Under the pieces are notes generated by a model. That model searched no databases and was not told the DNA's origin. It was given only the letters and a program-made list of their open reading frames with translations. 64,000 nt of DNA from Alphaproteobacteria bacterium (lineage in GTDB: Bacteria; Pseudomonadota; Alphaproteobacteria; TMED109): the NCBI GenBank assembly GCA_022825235.1, contig JAJDYI010000017.1:1-64000 (forward strand), given 5' to 3'. The stretch's first letter is position 1. Each line of letters starts with the position of its first letter. Of this stretch, positions 52,294-60,332 are shown one piece after another. A program made the translations under genes and the position numbers.

Positions 52294-53025
52294 TCACCCT
52301 AGGCCACCGGCGACCGTCAGGGTTTGCCCGGTCACGTAGCTGGCTTCGTCCGAGGCGAGGTAGACTGCCGCGGCGCCAATGTCCTGCGGCGTTCCAAAAC
52401 GCCCCATGGGCACGCGCGCCAAGGCATCGTCACGAACGGCGTCGGGCAGGGCATTGGTCATGGCGGTTTCGATGAACCCCGGCGCGAGGCAATTCACGGT
52501 GATGCCGCGCGTAGCGACCTCGAGTGCGAGCGCCTTCGACATCCCGATCAGACCGGCCTTCGCCGCGGCATAGTTGGCTTGGCCGGGATTGCCCAGAACC
52601 CCGGATACCGAGGAGATGTTGATGATGCGGCCGGAGCGGCGGCGCATCATGCCGCGGAGCACGGCCCGAGCCAGCCGAAAGGCCGCCGTCAGGTTCACGT
52701 CGAGCACCGCCTGCCAGTCGGCGTCCTTCATCCGGAGGGCCAGTCCGTCCCGGGTGATCCCGGCGTTGTTCACGAGGATGTCGATCGGGCCGAGCGCGGA
52801 CTCGACCTGCTTCACCAGTGCGGCGGCGTCACCGCCGCCCGCGAGATCCGCCACGACGCTGTGGGCACGACCCTCAAGCTCGGCGGCCAGCTCTTGCAGG
52901 GCGGCTTCGCGGGTGCCCGTCAGTGCCACCGCCGCACCGGTCCGATGGAGGGCCCGGGCAATGGCGGCACCGATGCCGCCGGAGGCCCCGGTCACCAGCG
53001 CAATCCGGTTCTGCAGATCGAACAT
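52294..53025 (-). CDS. fabG: 3-oxoacyl-ACP reductase
   Basis: FabG is an NADPH-dependent short-chain dehydrogenase of fatty acid elongation. The cofactor motif is VTGASGGIGAAIARALH, NNAG is present (VNNAGITRDGLALRM) and the catalytic Ser-Tyr-Lys is in NISSVSGVLGNPGQANYAAA followed by KAG. The 243-residue length is typical. ATG 53025 has GGAGGA seven bases upstream, whereas the frame's first codon at 53055 has none and lies almost at the fabD stop. Gene order fabD-fabG-acpP-fabF is classic. Confidence 0.96.
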   Translation of the reverse strand: MFDLQNRIALVTGASGGIGAAIARALHRTGAAVALTGTREAALQELAAELEGRAHSVVADLAGGGDAAALVKQVESALGPIDILVNNAGITRDGLALRMKDADWQAVLDVNLTAAFRLARAVLRGMMRRRSGRIINISSVSGVLGNPGQANYAAAKAGLIGMSKALALEVATRGITVNCLAPGFIETAMTNALPDAVRDDALARVPMGRFGTPQDIGAAAVYLASDEASYVTGQTLTVAGGLG

Positions 53026-53044
53026 CACCGATTCCTCCGGTTTG

Positions 53045-53992
53045 TCACAGGGCACGCATCAGGGCTTCCAGGTCTTCGGGCTCGGCCACGTTCATCGTCT
53101 CGAAGCCGCGGTCGATCCGTCGGGCCAGTCCGGAGAGCACCTTGCCCGGACCGATTTCGACCAGCGCCTCCACCCCGTCCAGGCGCAGCCGCTCCATCGA
53201 TTCCCGCCATCGTACGCGCCCTGTGACCTGCGCCACCAGCAGATCCCGGATCGTGGCCGGCGCCCCCATCTCATCGGCGTTGACGTTCGCGATGACCGAA
53301 ATGGCCGGCGGTCGAATCGTCAGCCCGCCGAGCGCCTCCTCCATCTCGCGGGCGGCCGGCTCCATCAGCGCGCAGTGGAAGGGAGCGCTGACTGTCAGGT
53401 GGATGGCGCGGCGGAAGCCGTGCTCGTGAGCCAGCGCTGCCGCGCGGTCGACGGCGGCGGCGGTACCCGACACCACGACCTGGCCGGGCGCATTGTCGTT
53501 GCCGATCGCGAGCACGTCGCCCGCGGCTGCGGCGGCGACGAGCGCTTCGGCCGCTGCCAGGTCGGCGCCGACGAGTGCTGCCATGGTACCCTCGCCAACG
53601 GGAACTGCTGCCTGCATGGCCTGTCCGCGCCGCCGGACCAGACGCACGGCGTCGGGGAGCGAGAAGGAGCCGGCGGCGGTCAGAGCCGTGTACTCCCCCA
53701 GCGAATGGCCGGCCGCGTACTGGGCGGCGCGATCGATCGTCACGCCGCCCTCGCGCTCCATCACGCGCAGCAGCGCCAGGGAGTGGGTGAGCAGGGCAGG
53801 TTGGGCGAATTCGGTCCGGGTGAGGTCGGAGTCGGGCCCCTCGAAGGCGAGCCGCGATAGCGCGAACGACAGCGCATCGTCGACCTCTTCCCAGGTCTCG
53901 GCCGCGGCAGGAAAGGCGTCGCGCACGGCCCGGCCCATGCCGGGAGCCTGTGATCCCTGGCCGGGAAAAACGAATGCGCGCGCTGTCGACAT
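53045..53992 (-). CDS. fabD: Malonyl-CoA:ACP transacylase
   Basis: FabD (315 residues) loads malonate from CoA onto ACP. FVFPGQGSQAPGMGR starts the fold, the nucleophile Ser is in AGHSLGEYTAL, Arg in RRRGQAMQAAV and the catalytic His in VSAPFHCALM. ATG 53992 is the natural start. It is the first gene of the minus-strand fatty acid cluster and diverges from the SprT-like gene across a 319-bp gap. Confidence 0.96.
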   Translation of the reverse strand: MSTARAFVFPGQGSQAPGMGRAVRDAFPAAAETWEEVDDALSFALSRLAFEGPDSDLTRTEFAQPALLTHSLALLRVMEREGGVTIDRAAQYAAGHSLGEYTALTAAGSFSLPDAVRLVRRRGQAMQAAVPVGEGTMAALVGADLAAAEALVAAAAAGDVLAIGNDNAPGQVVVSGTAAAVDRAAALAHEHGFRRAIHLTVSAPFHCALMEPAAREMEEALGGLTIRPPAISVIANVNADEMGAPATIRDLLVAQVTGRVRWRESMERLRLDGVEALVEIGPGKVLSGLARRIDRGFETMNVAEPEDLEALMRAL

Positions 53993-54311
53993 CGCTCAGA
54001 CTGGAACTCGGGCGGACCGGGTAGGGCCGGGAGGATACAGAGGGACGAGGCGCGCCGTGCCCCGGCGGCGTTGCGCCCGTCCGTTGTCTCATGGCGGTGC
54101 GGGGTTCGGTCGGCCAAGCCGTTGCATGCTGTTGCAACAGATGTACAGTCGGCCCAAATCGAAGGGTCCGGTCATCGGCAGTAGAGAGACGCTCAGGTAG
54201 TCGCGATACGACGGGTCACAGCCCGTCACATACCGGCAGATACAGGCGGTGGAAGGGTCAGATTTCGGTCGAAGATCACGGTGTAGTTACGAAAGGTGCG
54301 TCCCGCACGCA
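53993..54311. promoter_or_regulatory. Divergent promoter region with palindrome
   Basis: This 319-bp gap separates fabD from the SprT-like gene and should hold the promoter of the fatty acid cluster. It contains a perfect 12-bp palindrome, CTGTTGCAACAG, at 54129-54140, about 140 bp upstream of fabD. It does not match the FadR or FabR consensus I know, so its role as an operator is only a guess. I see no tRNA or gene here. Confidence 0.35.
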
Positions 54312-55079
54312 ATGGATACGATTGATGCTTTGAAGGCCCGGATTTCGCCGGGCGATCCCGTAAGTTTTTCACACAGGAACAACCAGATTGCTGGGCGCGT
54401 CGTGTCGCTCGGACGGGCCTGCGCCGCCGTCCGATGCGAGCTCGGCAGGCAGTACAGGGTGCCTTACGGGCGTCTCCATCCACGCGGTCCGGCCAAGGAC
54501 CACTCAGCCGTCGAGGACCGTGCCCTCGGACGTTGCCGGGAGCTCCTGCAGTTGCATGGCCTCACCGCGGCCGGGTGGGTCGCGCGGCTTGACGATTCGC
54601 GTTCCCGGGCAGGCGCCTGCAACTTCACGAAGAAATGCGTGCTGCTGTCCAGGCTTTATGTGCGGTCGGCGACCCGGCCGGAGCTCGACGACACAATCCT
54701 GCATGAAATCGCCCATGCGTTGGTGGGACCGCACCACCATCATGACGCTGTCTGGCGCGCCAAGGCACGGGCCATCGGTTGCTCGGGAGAGCGTTGCCAT
54801 ACCCTGCAGTTCAGTCCGCCGCGCTGGATCGTGGCTTGTGCGGCGGGCTGCTTTACGCGGACAGCGCATCGACGTCGGCGCCGCGCGGTCTGTCGACGGT
54901 GCGGTGGTCCGATCACGTGGCGTGCGTGGGACGGCAGACCGGAGCGCGAACAGACGATTTCCCGCGATTGGGGATTGGCAACCAAGGAAGCCGCCGCACT
55001 CAGGTCGGCTGAACCGGTGCCGGTGGTTAAGGGCAGCACGATTCCGGCCCAGGGTGAATTTGATTTCGCCGAGGGCTGA
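54312..55079 (+). CDS. SprT-like zinc metallopeptidase domain protein
   Basis: This 255-residue protein has an N-terminal SH3-like segment (SPGDPVSFSHRNNQIAGRVV), then a SprT-like domain with the zinc motif HEIAHALVGPHHHHDAVW (HExxH with a downstream His). A Cys-rich zinc-ribbon-like region follows (CAAGCFTRTAHRRRRR, VCRRCGGPITW). SprT-like proteins include DNA-protein cross-link proteases such as Spartan, but the function of this bacterial type is not established. ATG 54312 lacks a good ribosome binding site; a longer frame begins at 54249. It precedes rpsF by 178 bp. Confidence 0.82.
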   Translation: MDTIDALKARISPGDPVSFSHRNNQIAGRVVSLGRACAAVRCELGRQYRVPYGRLHPRGPAKDHSAVEDRALGRCRELLQLHGLTAAGWVARLDDSRSRAGACNFTKKCVLLSRLYVRSATRPELDDTILHEIAHALVGPHHHHDAVWRAKARAIGCSGERCHTLQFSPPRWIVACAAGCFTRTAHRRRRRAVCRRCGGPITWRAWDGRPEREQTISRDWGLATKEAAALRSAEPVPVVKGSTIPAQGEFDFAEG

Positions 55080-55257
55080 TGCGGTAGCCGGTTGTCCCGG
55101 CAGCTGCGGGCCGGCCGCCTGACCGGGGCTGCGGGGCGTACCAGAGTTTGCCAGCCGCCACCGGCCTGTCTATGGTCGGGCCGCGCCCCTGCGGGTGGCG
55201 GTGGACACGTTTTCGACTCCGCTCAAGCGGGCGGGGGGCGTGCCCGGTGGTTGGCAA

Positions 55258-55809
55258 ATGCCCTATTACGAATCGGTACTGATTGCTCGGCAGGAAATCG
55301 GTGGCGGCGACGCCGAGCGGCTCGGCGAACATTACGAAGAAATTCTGAGCAAGGAAGGCGCAAGCGTCGTCCGGCGCGAATACTGGGGTTTGCGACGGCT
55401 CGCGTACCGGGTTCGGAAGAACCGGAAGGGCCACTACCTCATGTTTCACGTCGACGGCCCTGGCGCCGCGATTCAGGAGTTCGAGCGCCAGCTCCGAATC
55501 GATGAGAATGTGGTCCGGTACCTGACCATGCGGCTCGACCAGTTGCCCGACGGGCCGTCGATCATCATGAAGGCCCGGGCGGAACGCGAGGAGCGTCGTG
55601 ATCAGGGAGGCCCGCGCCGAGAGGTCGAGCGACCACCTGCGGACGCGGTCGACGGGGGCGGGGCGGCGCCCGAGTCCGATGCGGGCGGGGAGGCCAGCGC
55701 GGCGACGGAAGCCGAACCGGCCCCGGCTTCGGATTCTGCCGCCCCCGTGTCCGGGGATACAGGGAATGACGCCGGGACCAGCGACGCGGCGGCGGGAGAG
55801 GACGAATGA
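55258..55809 (+). CDS. rpsF: 30S ribosomal protein S6 with acidic tail
   Basis: S6 binds S18 on the 30S platform. Residues 1-100 form the S6 fold ([56 protein letters not shown]). From about residue 115 to 183 the protein continues as an Ala/Glu/Asp/Pro-rich tail, longer than the E. coli protein. ATG 55258 is the natural start. Its stop overlaps the rpsR start (ATGA), as expected for a pair that assembles together. Confidence 0.95.
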   Translation: MPYYESVLIARQEIGGGDAERLGEHYEEILSKEGASVVRREYWGLRRLAYRVRKNRKGHYLMFHVDGPGAAIQEFERQLRIDENVVRYLTMRLDQLPDGPSIIMKARAEREERRDQGGPRREVERPPADAVDGGGAAPESDAGGEASAATEAEPAPASDSAAPVSGDTGNDAGTSDAAAGEDE

Positions 55810-56072
55810 GCGAGGACCAGACGACTTCGGCCCGGCCGGCCGGCGGCCCCCGCAGGACGTTTTCCCGGCGACGCAAGAGTTGCCCGTTCTCGGGACCCAA
55901 CGCCCTCGATATCGACTACAAGGACGTGAAGACGCTGCAGCGATTCCTGTCTGAGCGCGGGAAAATCGTACCGAGCCGGATCAGCGCCGTTTCTGCTCCG
56001 AAGCAGCGGCAGCTGGCGCGCGCGATCAAGCGGGCCCGCATCCTGGCGCTGCTCCCGTTTGTGATTCGCTAA
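55806..56072 (+). CDS. rpsR: 30S ribosomal protein S18
   Basis: S18 (88 residues) partners S6 on the 30S subunit. It shows [39 protein letters not shown] and the C-terminal [19 protein letters not shown], all characteristic. The overlap with rpsF couples their translation. The stop codon forms part of AAGGA, a ribosome binding site for the next gene. Confidence 0.97.
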   Translation: MSEDQTTSARPAGGPRRTFSRRRKSCPFSGPNALDIDYKDVKTLQRFLSERGKIVPSRISAVSAPKQRQLARAIKRARILALLPFVIR

Positions 56073-56094
56073 GGAACCTCGGCATCTGAGTCGC

Positions 56095-57027
56095 TTGGGT
56101 AAACCGGAGCACCTGGCGCTCGGTCTGGCCGCGGGCGCGCTCAGCGCGGCCCTGTTCGCAAGCGCCCTCGCCGAGTCCGGCGGCTTCGCCGCCGTCTTTC
56201 CCGTGCATTTCACATCCTTGCCGATCCTGTTCGCGAGCGTGAGCCTGGGGGGCGTCGCCTTCGCAGTCGCCTGTGCGACAGGAGCGCTCGGGGTCGCCGT
56301 GGGATCCGGCGCTGGACCGTACGGCGGGTTGATCTACACGGGGATTCATCTGGTGCCCGTCGGACTGATTTACCTCCGGCTACAGTTCGCCCGGCAGACC
56401 GCCGATACCCCGGCGTTTGCCGGCCGCCTGGTGTCCGAACTCACCGTCCTGGCCGCCCTGGCGCTGCTGATCGTCCTGGCCGGCGCTGGCTTCGACCCGT
56501 CTCGACTGACCGAGGACGTCGCCGTCGCCTTCGGCCAGCTGCTCGGTGCCGCTGCCCCGGATGTGCCGGCTGATGCCCGCGCCGCATTCATCGAGGAGTT
56601 CGTCCGCTATTTTCCTGGCTTCGTCGCGGTCTGGTGGCTGCTCTCGCTCGTGATCTGTGCCGTGCTCGCGCAGGCCGCGGCCCGCCGGTTCGGCATGGCC
56701 CGCTTTCCGACTCCGCCTTATCGGGCCTTCGAGGTGCCTGTGTGGCTGGTGGGCCTGTTCCTGGTGACGCTGCTTCCGGCGGCGCTGCTGCAGGGAAACG
56801 TCGCCTCGGTGACGGGCTCATTTGCATTGCTCTTCGGCACCCCGTTACTCTTGCAGGGATTGGCCGTTATCCATACGGTCAGCCGCTCATGGCCGGGCCG
56901 CAGGCTCTTGCTGTTCGCCTGCTACGGATCCTTGATCTGGCCGTTTGCCCCGCTGGCCTGGGCCCTCGTCACAGCGCTCGGAGTCATCGAGCAATTCGGT
57001 CGCTTTCGCCGGCCGCATCTGGTTTGA
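56095..57027 (+). CDS. DUF2232 integral membrane protein
   Basis: This 310-residue protein has about eight hydrophobic segments (for example LALGLAAGALSAALFASALA, LTVLAALALLIVLAGAG, VWLVGLFLVTLLPAALLQGN) and belongs to the DUF2232 membrane family regularly found between rpsR and rplI in alphaproteobacteria. Its function is unknown. No ATG fits: TTG 56095 is drawn, but CTG 56086 is ten bases from AAGGA (56071-56075) and may be the true start, adding three residues. It is in an operon with ribosomal protein genes. Confidence 0.85.
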   Translation: MGKPEHLALGLAAGALSAALFASALAESGGFAAVFPVHFTSLPILFASVSLGGVAFAVACATGALGVAVGSGAGPYGGLIYTGIHLVPVGLIYLRLQFARQTADTPAFAGRLVSELTVLAALALLIVLAGAGFDPSRLTEDVAVAFGQLLGAAAPDVPADARAAFIEEFVRYFPGFVAVWWLLSLVICAVLAQAAARRFGMARFPTPPYRAFEVPVWLVGLFLVTLLPAALLQGNVASVTGSFALLFGTPLLLQGLAVIHTVSRSWPGRRLLLFACYGSLIWPFAPLAWALVTALGVIEQFGRFRRPHLV

Positions 57028-57036
57028 GAGTGAATC

Positions 57037-57750
57037 ATGCAGGTCATACTGCTCGAGAGAATCGGCAACCTCGGCAACCTCGGCGACACCGTGGAAGTCC
57101 GGGCCGGCTATGCGCGGAATTACTTGTTGCCGCAAGGCAAGGTACTGCGTGCGACCCCCGAGAACATCCGGCGTTTCGCGGAGCAACGCGAAGAGATCCT
57201 GGCGGCCAACGCCGCCCGTCGGAAGAGTGCCGAGGCAACCGCCGACGGGTTGCGTGACCTCGCAATCGTCGTCATCCGCCAGGCGAGCGAACGCGGTGTC
57301 CTCTATGGCTCGGTCAGCGCGCGGGACATCGCGGAGGAGGTCAGCCGGCAAGCCGGCAAGATCGACAGGTACATGGTGCGCTCCGAAGGCACCATCAAGA
57401 TGCTGGGCATCCACGTCGTGGACGTTGCGCCGCATCCGGAAATCTTGGTCCCGATCACGGTCAATGTGGCCCGGAGCGAGGAGGAGGCGGTCCTTCAGGC
57501 GGAACGCTACGCGCGGGGCGAGGATGTCCTCGCGCTGGTGACCGACGACGCCGGCGATGACCCGGGCATGGACGATTCGTACGGCGATTCGACCCAGTTC
57601 CGCCCGCGAGTGTTCGAGGAGATCCCGGATGAACCGGACGCGGCGGAGACCGCCGCCGACCGGGTAGACCAGCTTCTGGACGGCGACCAGGCGCCGCCGC
57701 CGCCGGACCCTGAGGCCGCTCCGGAATCGGGTGCCGGCGACGACGCCTGA
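57037..57750 (+). CDS. rplI: 50S ribosomal protein L9 with acidic tail
   Basis: L9 binds 23S rRNA with its N-terminal domain (QVILLERIGNLGNLGDTVEV, RAGYARNYLLPQGKVLRAT) and reaches out through a long helix to a C-terminal domain (KMLGIHVVDVAPHPEILVPI). The 237 residues exceed the E. coli length by almost 90, because residues about 165-237 are an acidic, Pro-rich tail. It follows the DUF2232 gene by nine bases. Confidence 0.95.
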   Translation: MQVILLERIGNLGNLGDTVEVRAGYARNYLLPQGKVLRATPENIRRFAEQREEILAANAARRKSAEATADGLRDLAIVVIRQASERGVLYGSVSARDIAEEVSRQAGKIDRYMVRSEGTIKMLGIHVVDVAPHPEILVPITVNVARSEEEAVLQAERYARGEDVLALVTDDAGDDPGMDDSYGDSTQFRPRVFEEIPDEPDAAETAADRVDQLLDGDQAPPPPDPEAAPESGAGDDA

Positions 57751-57783
57751 GTCAGGCTAGCTAGCCACCGCCGGGCAGACGGC

Positions 57784-58971
57784 ATGTTCGCCGAACGTGT
57801 GCTCCGTCAACTGATACGGTTCGGCCGTCTTGAAGTGGTACTGCCGAACGGTCGCGAGATCGTTGCGACGGGCCGTGACGGGCCGTGCTTCCGCATCCGT
57901 TGCGGCAGTTGGGCCGACCTGATTCGCTTCCTGTTTCACCCCACGCTGGCGTTTGCCGAGGCGTACATGGCGGGCCGGCTGACGGTCGAGAACGCGCCGC
58001 TCCACGCGCTGGTCGATTTCCTGTACGCGAATCGGGTCGATGCCGAAGCGACACGGCCGGCAAGCGTGATCCGGAAGGTCACGTTCCCGTTGCGGCGACT
58101 GTGGCAGCACAATACGGTGCTCCGGGCCCGGCGGAACGTCACCCATCACTACGACATTCCGGGCGAGATCTATGAGGTTTTCCTCGACTCTGACCGGCAG
58201 TACAGCTGCGCCTACTTCCTGCGCGAGGACATGACGCTCGACGAGGCGCAGGAGGCGAAGAAACGGCACATCGCGGGCAAGCTCCGCTTGCAGGCAGACC
58301 AGACAGTGCTGGATATCGGTAGCGGCTGGGGCGGCCTCTCGCTGCATCTAGCCAAGGCGCACGGAGTCACCGTCAAGGGCCTCACGCTCTCGCCCAACCA
58401 GTTTGAGGTCGCCTGCCGGCGGGCCAACGACAGTGGCCTGTCGGGGCAGGTGTCGTTTCAACTCGGCGACTACCGCGACGAAGCCGGCCGCTTCGATCGA
58501 ATCGTGTCGGTGGGAATGTTCGAGCATGTCGGGCTTTCCTACTACCGGGCGTTCTTCGAGACCATCCGGCGCTGCCTGGTGGACGACGGCATCGCGCTGC
58601 TTCACACCATCGGCCGGACCGCTGGCCCGGGGATTACGGATCCGTTCATCCGTCGGTACATCTTCCCGGGCGGGTATATTCCCGCCCTTTCGGAAGTTCT
58701 GCCCGTCATCGAGCGGACCGGCTTGCAGGTGACCGACGTCGAGGTGCTGCGGCTGCACTACGCCTACACGTTGCGCCAGTGGCGGGAACGGGTGCTGGCA
58801 GCCCGTGACCGGGTGCTCGAAATGGCCGACGAACGGTTCCTGCGGATGTGGGAGCTTTACCTGTCGGGCAGCGAGGCGGCCTTCCGCCACGGCGGGATGG
58901 TCGTGTTCCAGATCCAGATGGCCAAGAAGGTGGATGCGCTGCCGCTGACGCGGAACTATATGGCCGACTGA
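57784..58971 (+). CDS. cfa: Cyclopropane-fatty-acyl-phospholipid synthase
   Basis: Cfa uses S-adenosylmethionine to add a methylene bridge across double bonds in membrane phospholipid acyl chains. The 395-residue protein has the N-terminal lipid-binding region, NVTHHYDIPGEIYEVFLDSD, QYSCAYF, the SAM motif DIGSGWGG (177-184), VSVGMFEHVG and the C-terminal FRHGGMVVFQIQMAK. ATG 57784 fits the family. It lies 33 bases after rplI, where many bacteria have dnaB. Related enzymes with other products (for example methyl branching) cannot be fully excluded. Confidence 0.92.
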   Translation: MFAERVLRQLIRFGRLEVVLPNGREIVATGRDGPCFRIRCGSWADLIRFLFHPTLAFAEAYMAGRLTVENAPLHALVDFLYANRVDAEATRPASVIRKVTFPLRRLWQHNTVLRARRNVTHHYDIPGEIYEVFLDSDRQYSCAYFLREDMTLDEAQEAKKRHIAGKLRLQADQTVLDIGSGWGGLSLHLAKAHGVTVKGLTLSPNQFEVACRRANDSGLSGQVSFQLGDYRDEAGRFDRIVSVGMFEHVGLSYYRAFFETIRRCLVDDGIALLHTIGRTAGPGITDPFIRRYIFPGGYIPALSEVLPVIERTGLQVTDVEVLRLHYAYTLRQWRERVLAARDRVLEMADERFLRMWELYLSGSEAAFRHGGMVVFQIQMAKKVDALPLTRNYMAD

Positions 58972-59126
58972 GCGTGGTTCCGGCGATCCGTGTCGGCCGC
59001 CGCTGGGGCATGGCCCGAGCGGGTCCCGGGGCCGTTCGGCCGCGCACTCCGGCATGCGGTTTGTGCATAGCGTGCATGCGTGATCTCGCCCTACAGATCG
59101 CCGCCCGTCCGGCCGGTCTGCTATAA

Positions 59127-59158
59127 GCGGCCCGCCGCGGGTTGCCCCCGGCCTCCGC
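59127..59158 (+). promoter_or_regulatory. Hairpin-rich serC leader
   Basis: The bases just upstream of serC can fold: GCGG (59127-59130) pairs with CCGC (59155-59158), enclosing CCCG-CCG-CGGG and further GC-rich complementarity. A conserved serC RNA motif is known in alphaproteobacteria at this position. I cannot verify the match without a covariance model, so this is a positional suggestion only. Confidence 0.25.
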
Positions 59159-59177
59159 CTGCAGCGTACCAAGCGTC

Positions 59178-60332
59178 ATGACCCCTGCCGAGCGCCCGCA
59201 GAACCCATGTTTTTCGTCGGGGCCCTGCGCCAAGCGGCCAGGCTGGACTCCCGACGTGCTCCGCGACGCCTGCCTCGGCCGGTCGCACCGCGCGCCGGCC
59301 GCGTTGGACCGGATCCGCGAGGTGCTCGACCGCACCCGGGAAATGCTCGGCCTGCCCGCGGACCACCGGATCGCTCTGGTCCCCGCCTCCGACACGGGGG
59401 CGATGGAGATGGCGCTCTGGTCGCTACTGGGGCAGCGCGGAGTCGATGTGCTGGCCTGGGAAAGCTTCGGCATGGGGTGGGCCAGCGATGTCACGACCCA
59501 GTTGCGGCTGGAGGATGCGCGCGTCCTGGAGGCGCCGTACGGGGAACTTCCCCACCTTGGGCAGGTGGACTTCGACCGCGACGTCGTGTTTCCCTGGAAC
59601 GGGACGACGTCCGGCGTGTGCGTACCGGACGACCGGTGGATCGGGACTGGCGAGGGACTCGTGATCTGCGACGCGACGTCAGCAGCGTGGGCGATGCCCG
59701 TGCCCTGGAGTCGGCTCGATGTCGCCACGTTCTCCTGGCAGAAGGCGATGGGCGGCGAAGCCCAGCACGGCGTGCTGATCCTCTCGCCGCGGGCCGTCGA
59801 GCGCCTGGAATCCTATCGACCGCCGCGGCCGATTCCCAAGATCTTTCGCATGGTCAAGCAGGGGCGCATCGACGAGGCGCTGTTCCGGGGCAGCACCATC
59901 AACACACCTTCGTTGCTCTGCGTGGAGGACGCTCTCGACTCACTCCGCTGGATCGCGGGCATAGGCGGAGAGGCCGCGACCCGGGCCAGGAGCCGGGCGA
60001 ACCTGGACGCGGCCAGCCGCTGGATCGGCGGTTGCCGCTGGGCGAATTTTCTTGCCGCGCGTCCCGAAATCCGCTCCTCCACGTCGATCTGTTTCCGGAT
60101 CACCGACCCATGGTTTGCGGGACTCGCGGCCGGCGAACAGCGCGCACGCGTGCAGGATCTGGCGGGCCTGCTGGAAGCGGAGGGGGTCGCGTACGACGTT
60201 GCTTCCTACCGCGACGCGCCGGCAGGGCTGCGGGTATGGGGAGGCGCCACGGTCGAGACAGCTGATATTGAGCGGCTGTTTCCATGGCTGGACTTTGCGT
60301 TCTCCGAGATCAAGCGGGGTGCTGGAGGGTGA
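59178..60332 (+). CDS. serC: Phosphoserine transaminase
   Basis: SerC converts 3-phosphohydroxypyruvate and glutamate to phosphoserine in serine synthesis. The 384-residue sequence is of the Methanosarcina-type class found in alphaproteobacteria, visible in NPCFSSGPCAKRPGW, VVFPWNGTTSGVCVPD and SSTSICFRITDPWF. PLP attaches to Lys189 in FSWQKAMGGEAQHG, and the Asp of ICDATSAAWAM contacts the ring nitrogen. ATG 59178 gives the normal start; a longer frame begins at 59142. It overlaps serA (GTGA). Confidence 0.94.
   Translation: MTPAERPQNPCFSSGPCAKRPGWTPDVLRDACLGRSHRAPAALDRIREVLDRTREMLGLPADHRIALVPASDTGAMEMALWSLLGQRGVDVLAWESFGMGWASDVTTQLRLEDARVLEAPYGELPHLGQVDFDRDVVFPWNGTTSGVCVPDDRWIGTGEGLVICDATSAAWAMPVPWSRLDVATFSWQKAMGGEAQHGVLILSPRAVERLESYRPPRPIPKIFRMVKQGRIDEALFRGSTINTPSLLCVEDALDSLRWIAGIGGEAATRARSRANLDAASRWIGGCRWANFLAARPEIRSSTSICFRITDPWFAGLAAGEQRARVQDLAGLLEAEGVAYDVASYRDAPAGLRVWGGATVETADIERLFPWLDFAFSEIKRGAGG

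Noticed and set aside
59122-59127. TATAAG as the serC -10 element
   Set aside because: No matching -35 hexamer lies at the right distance, so the promoter call is too weak.
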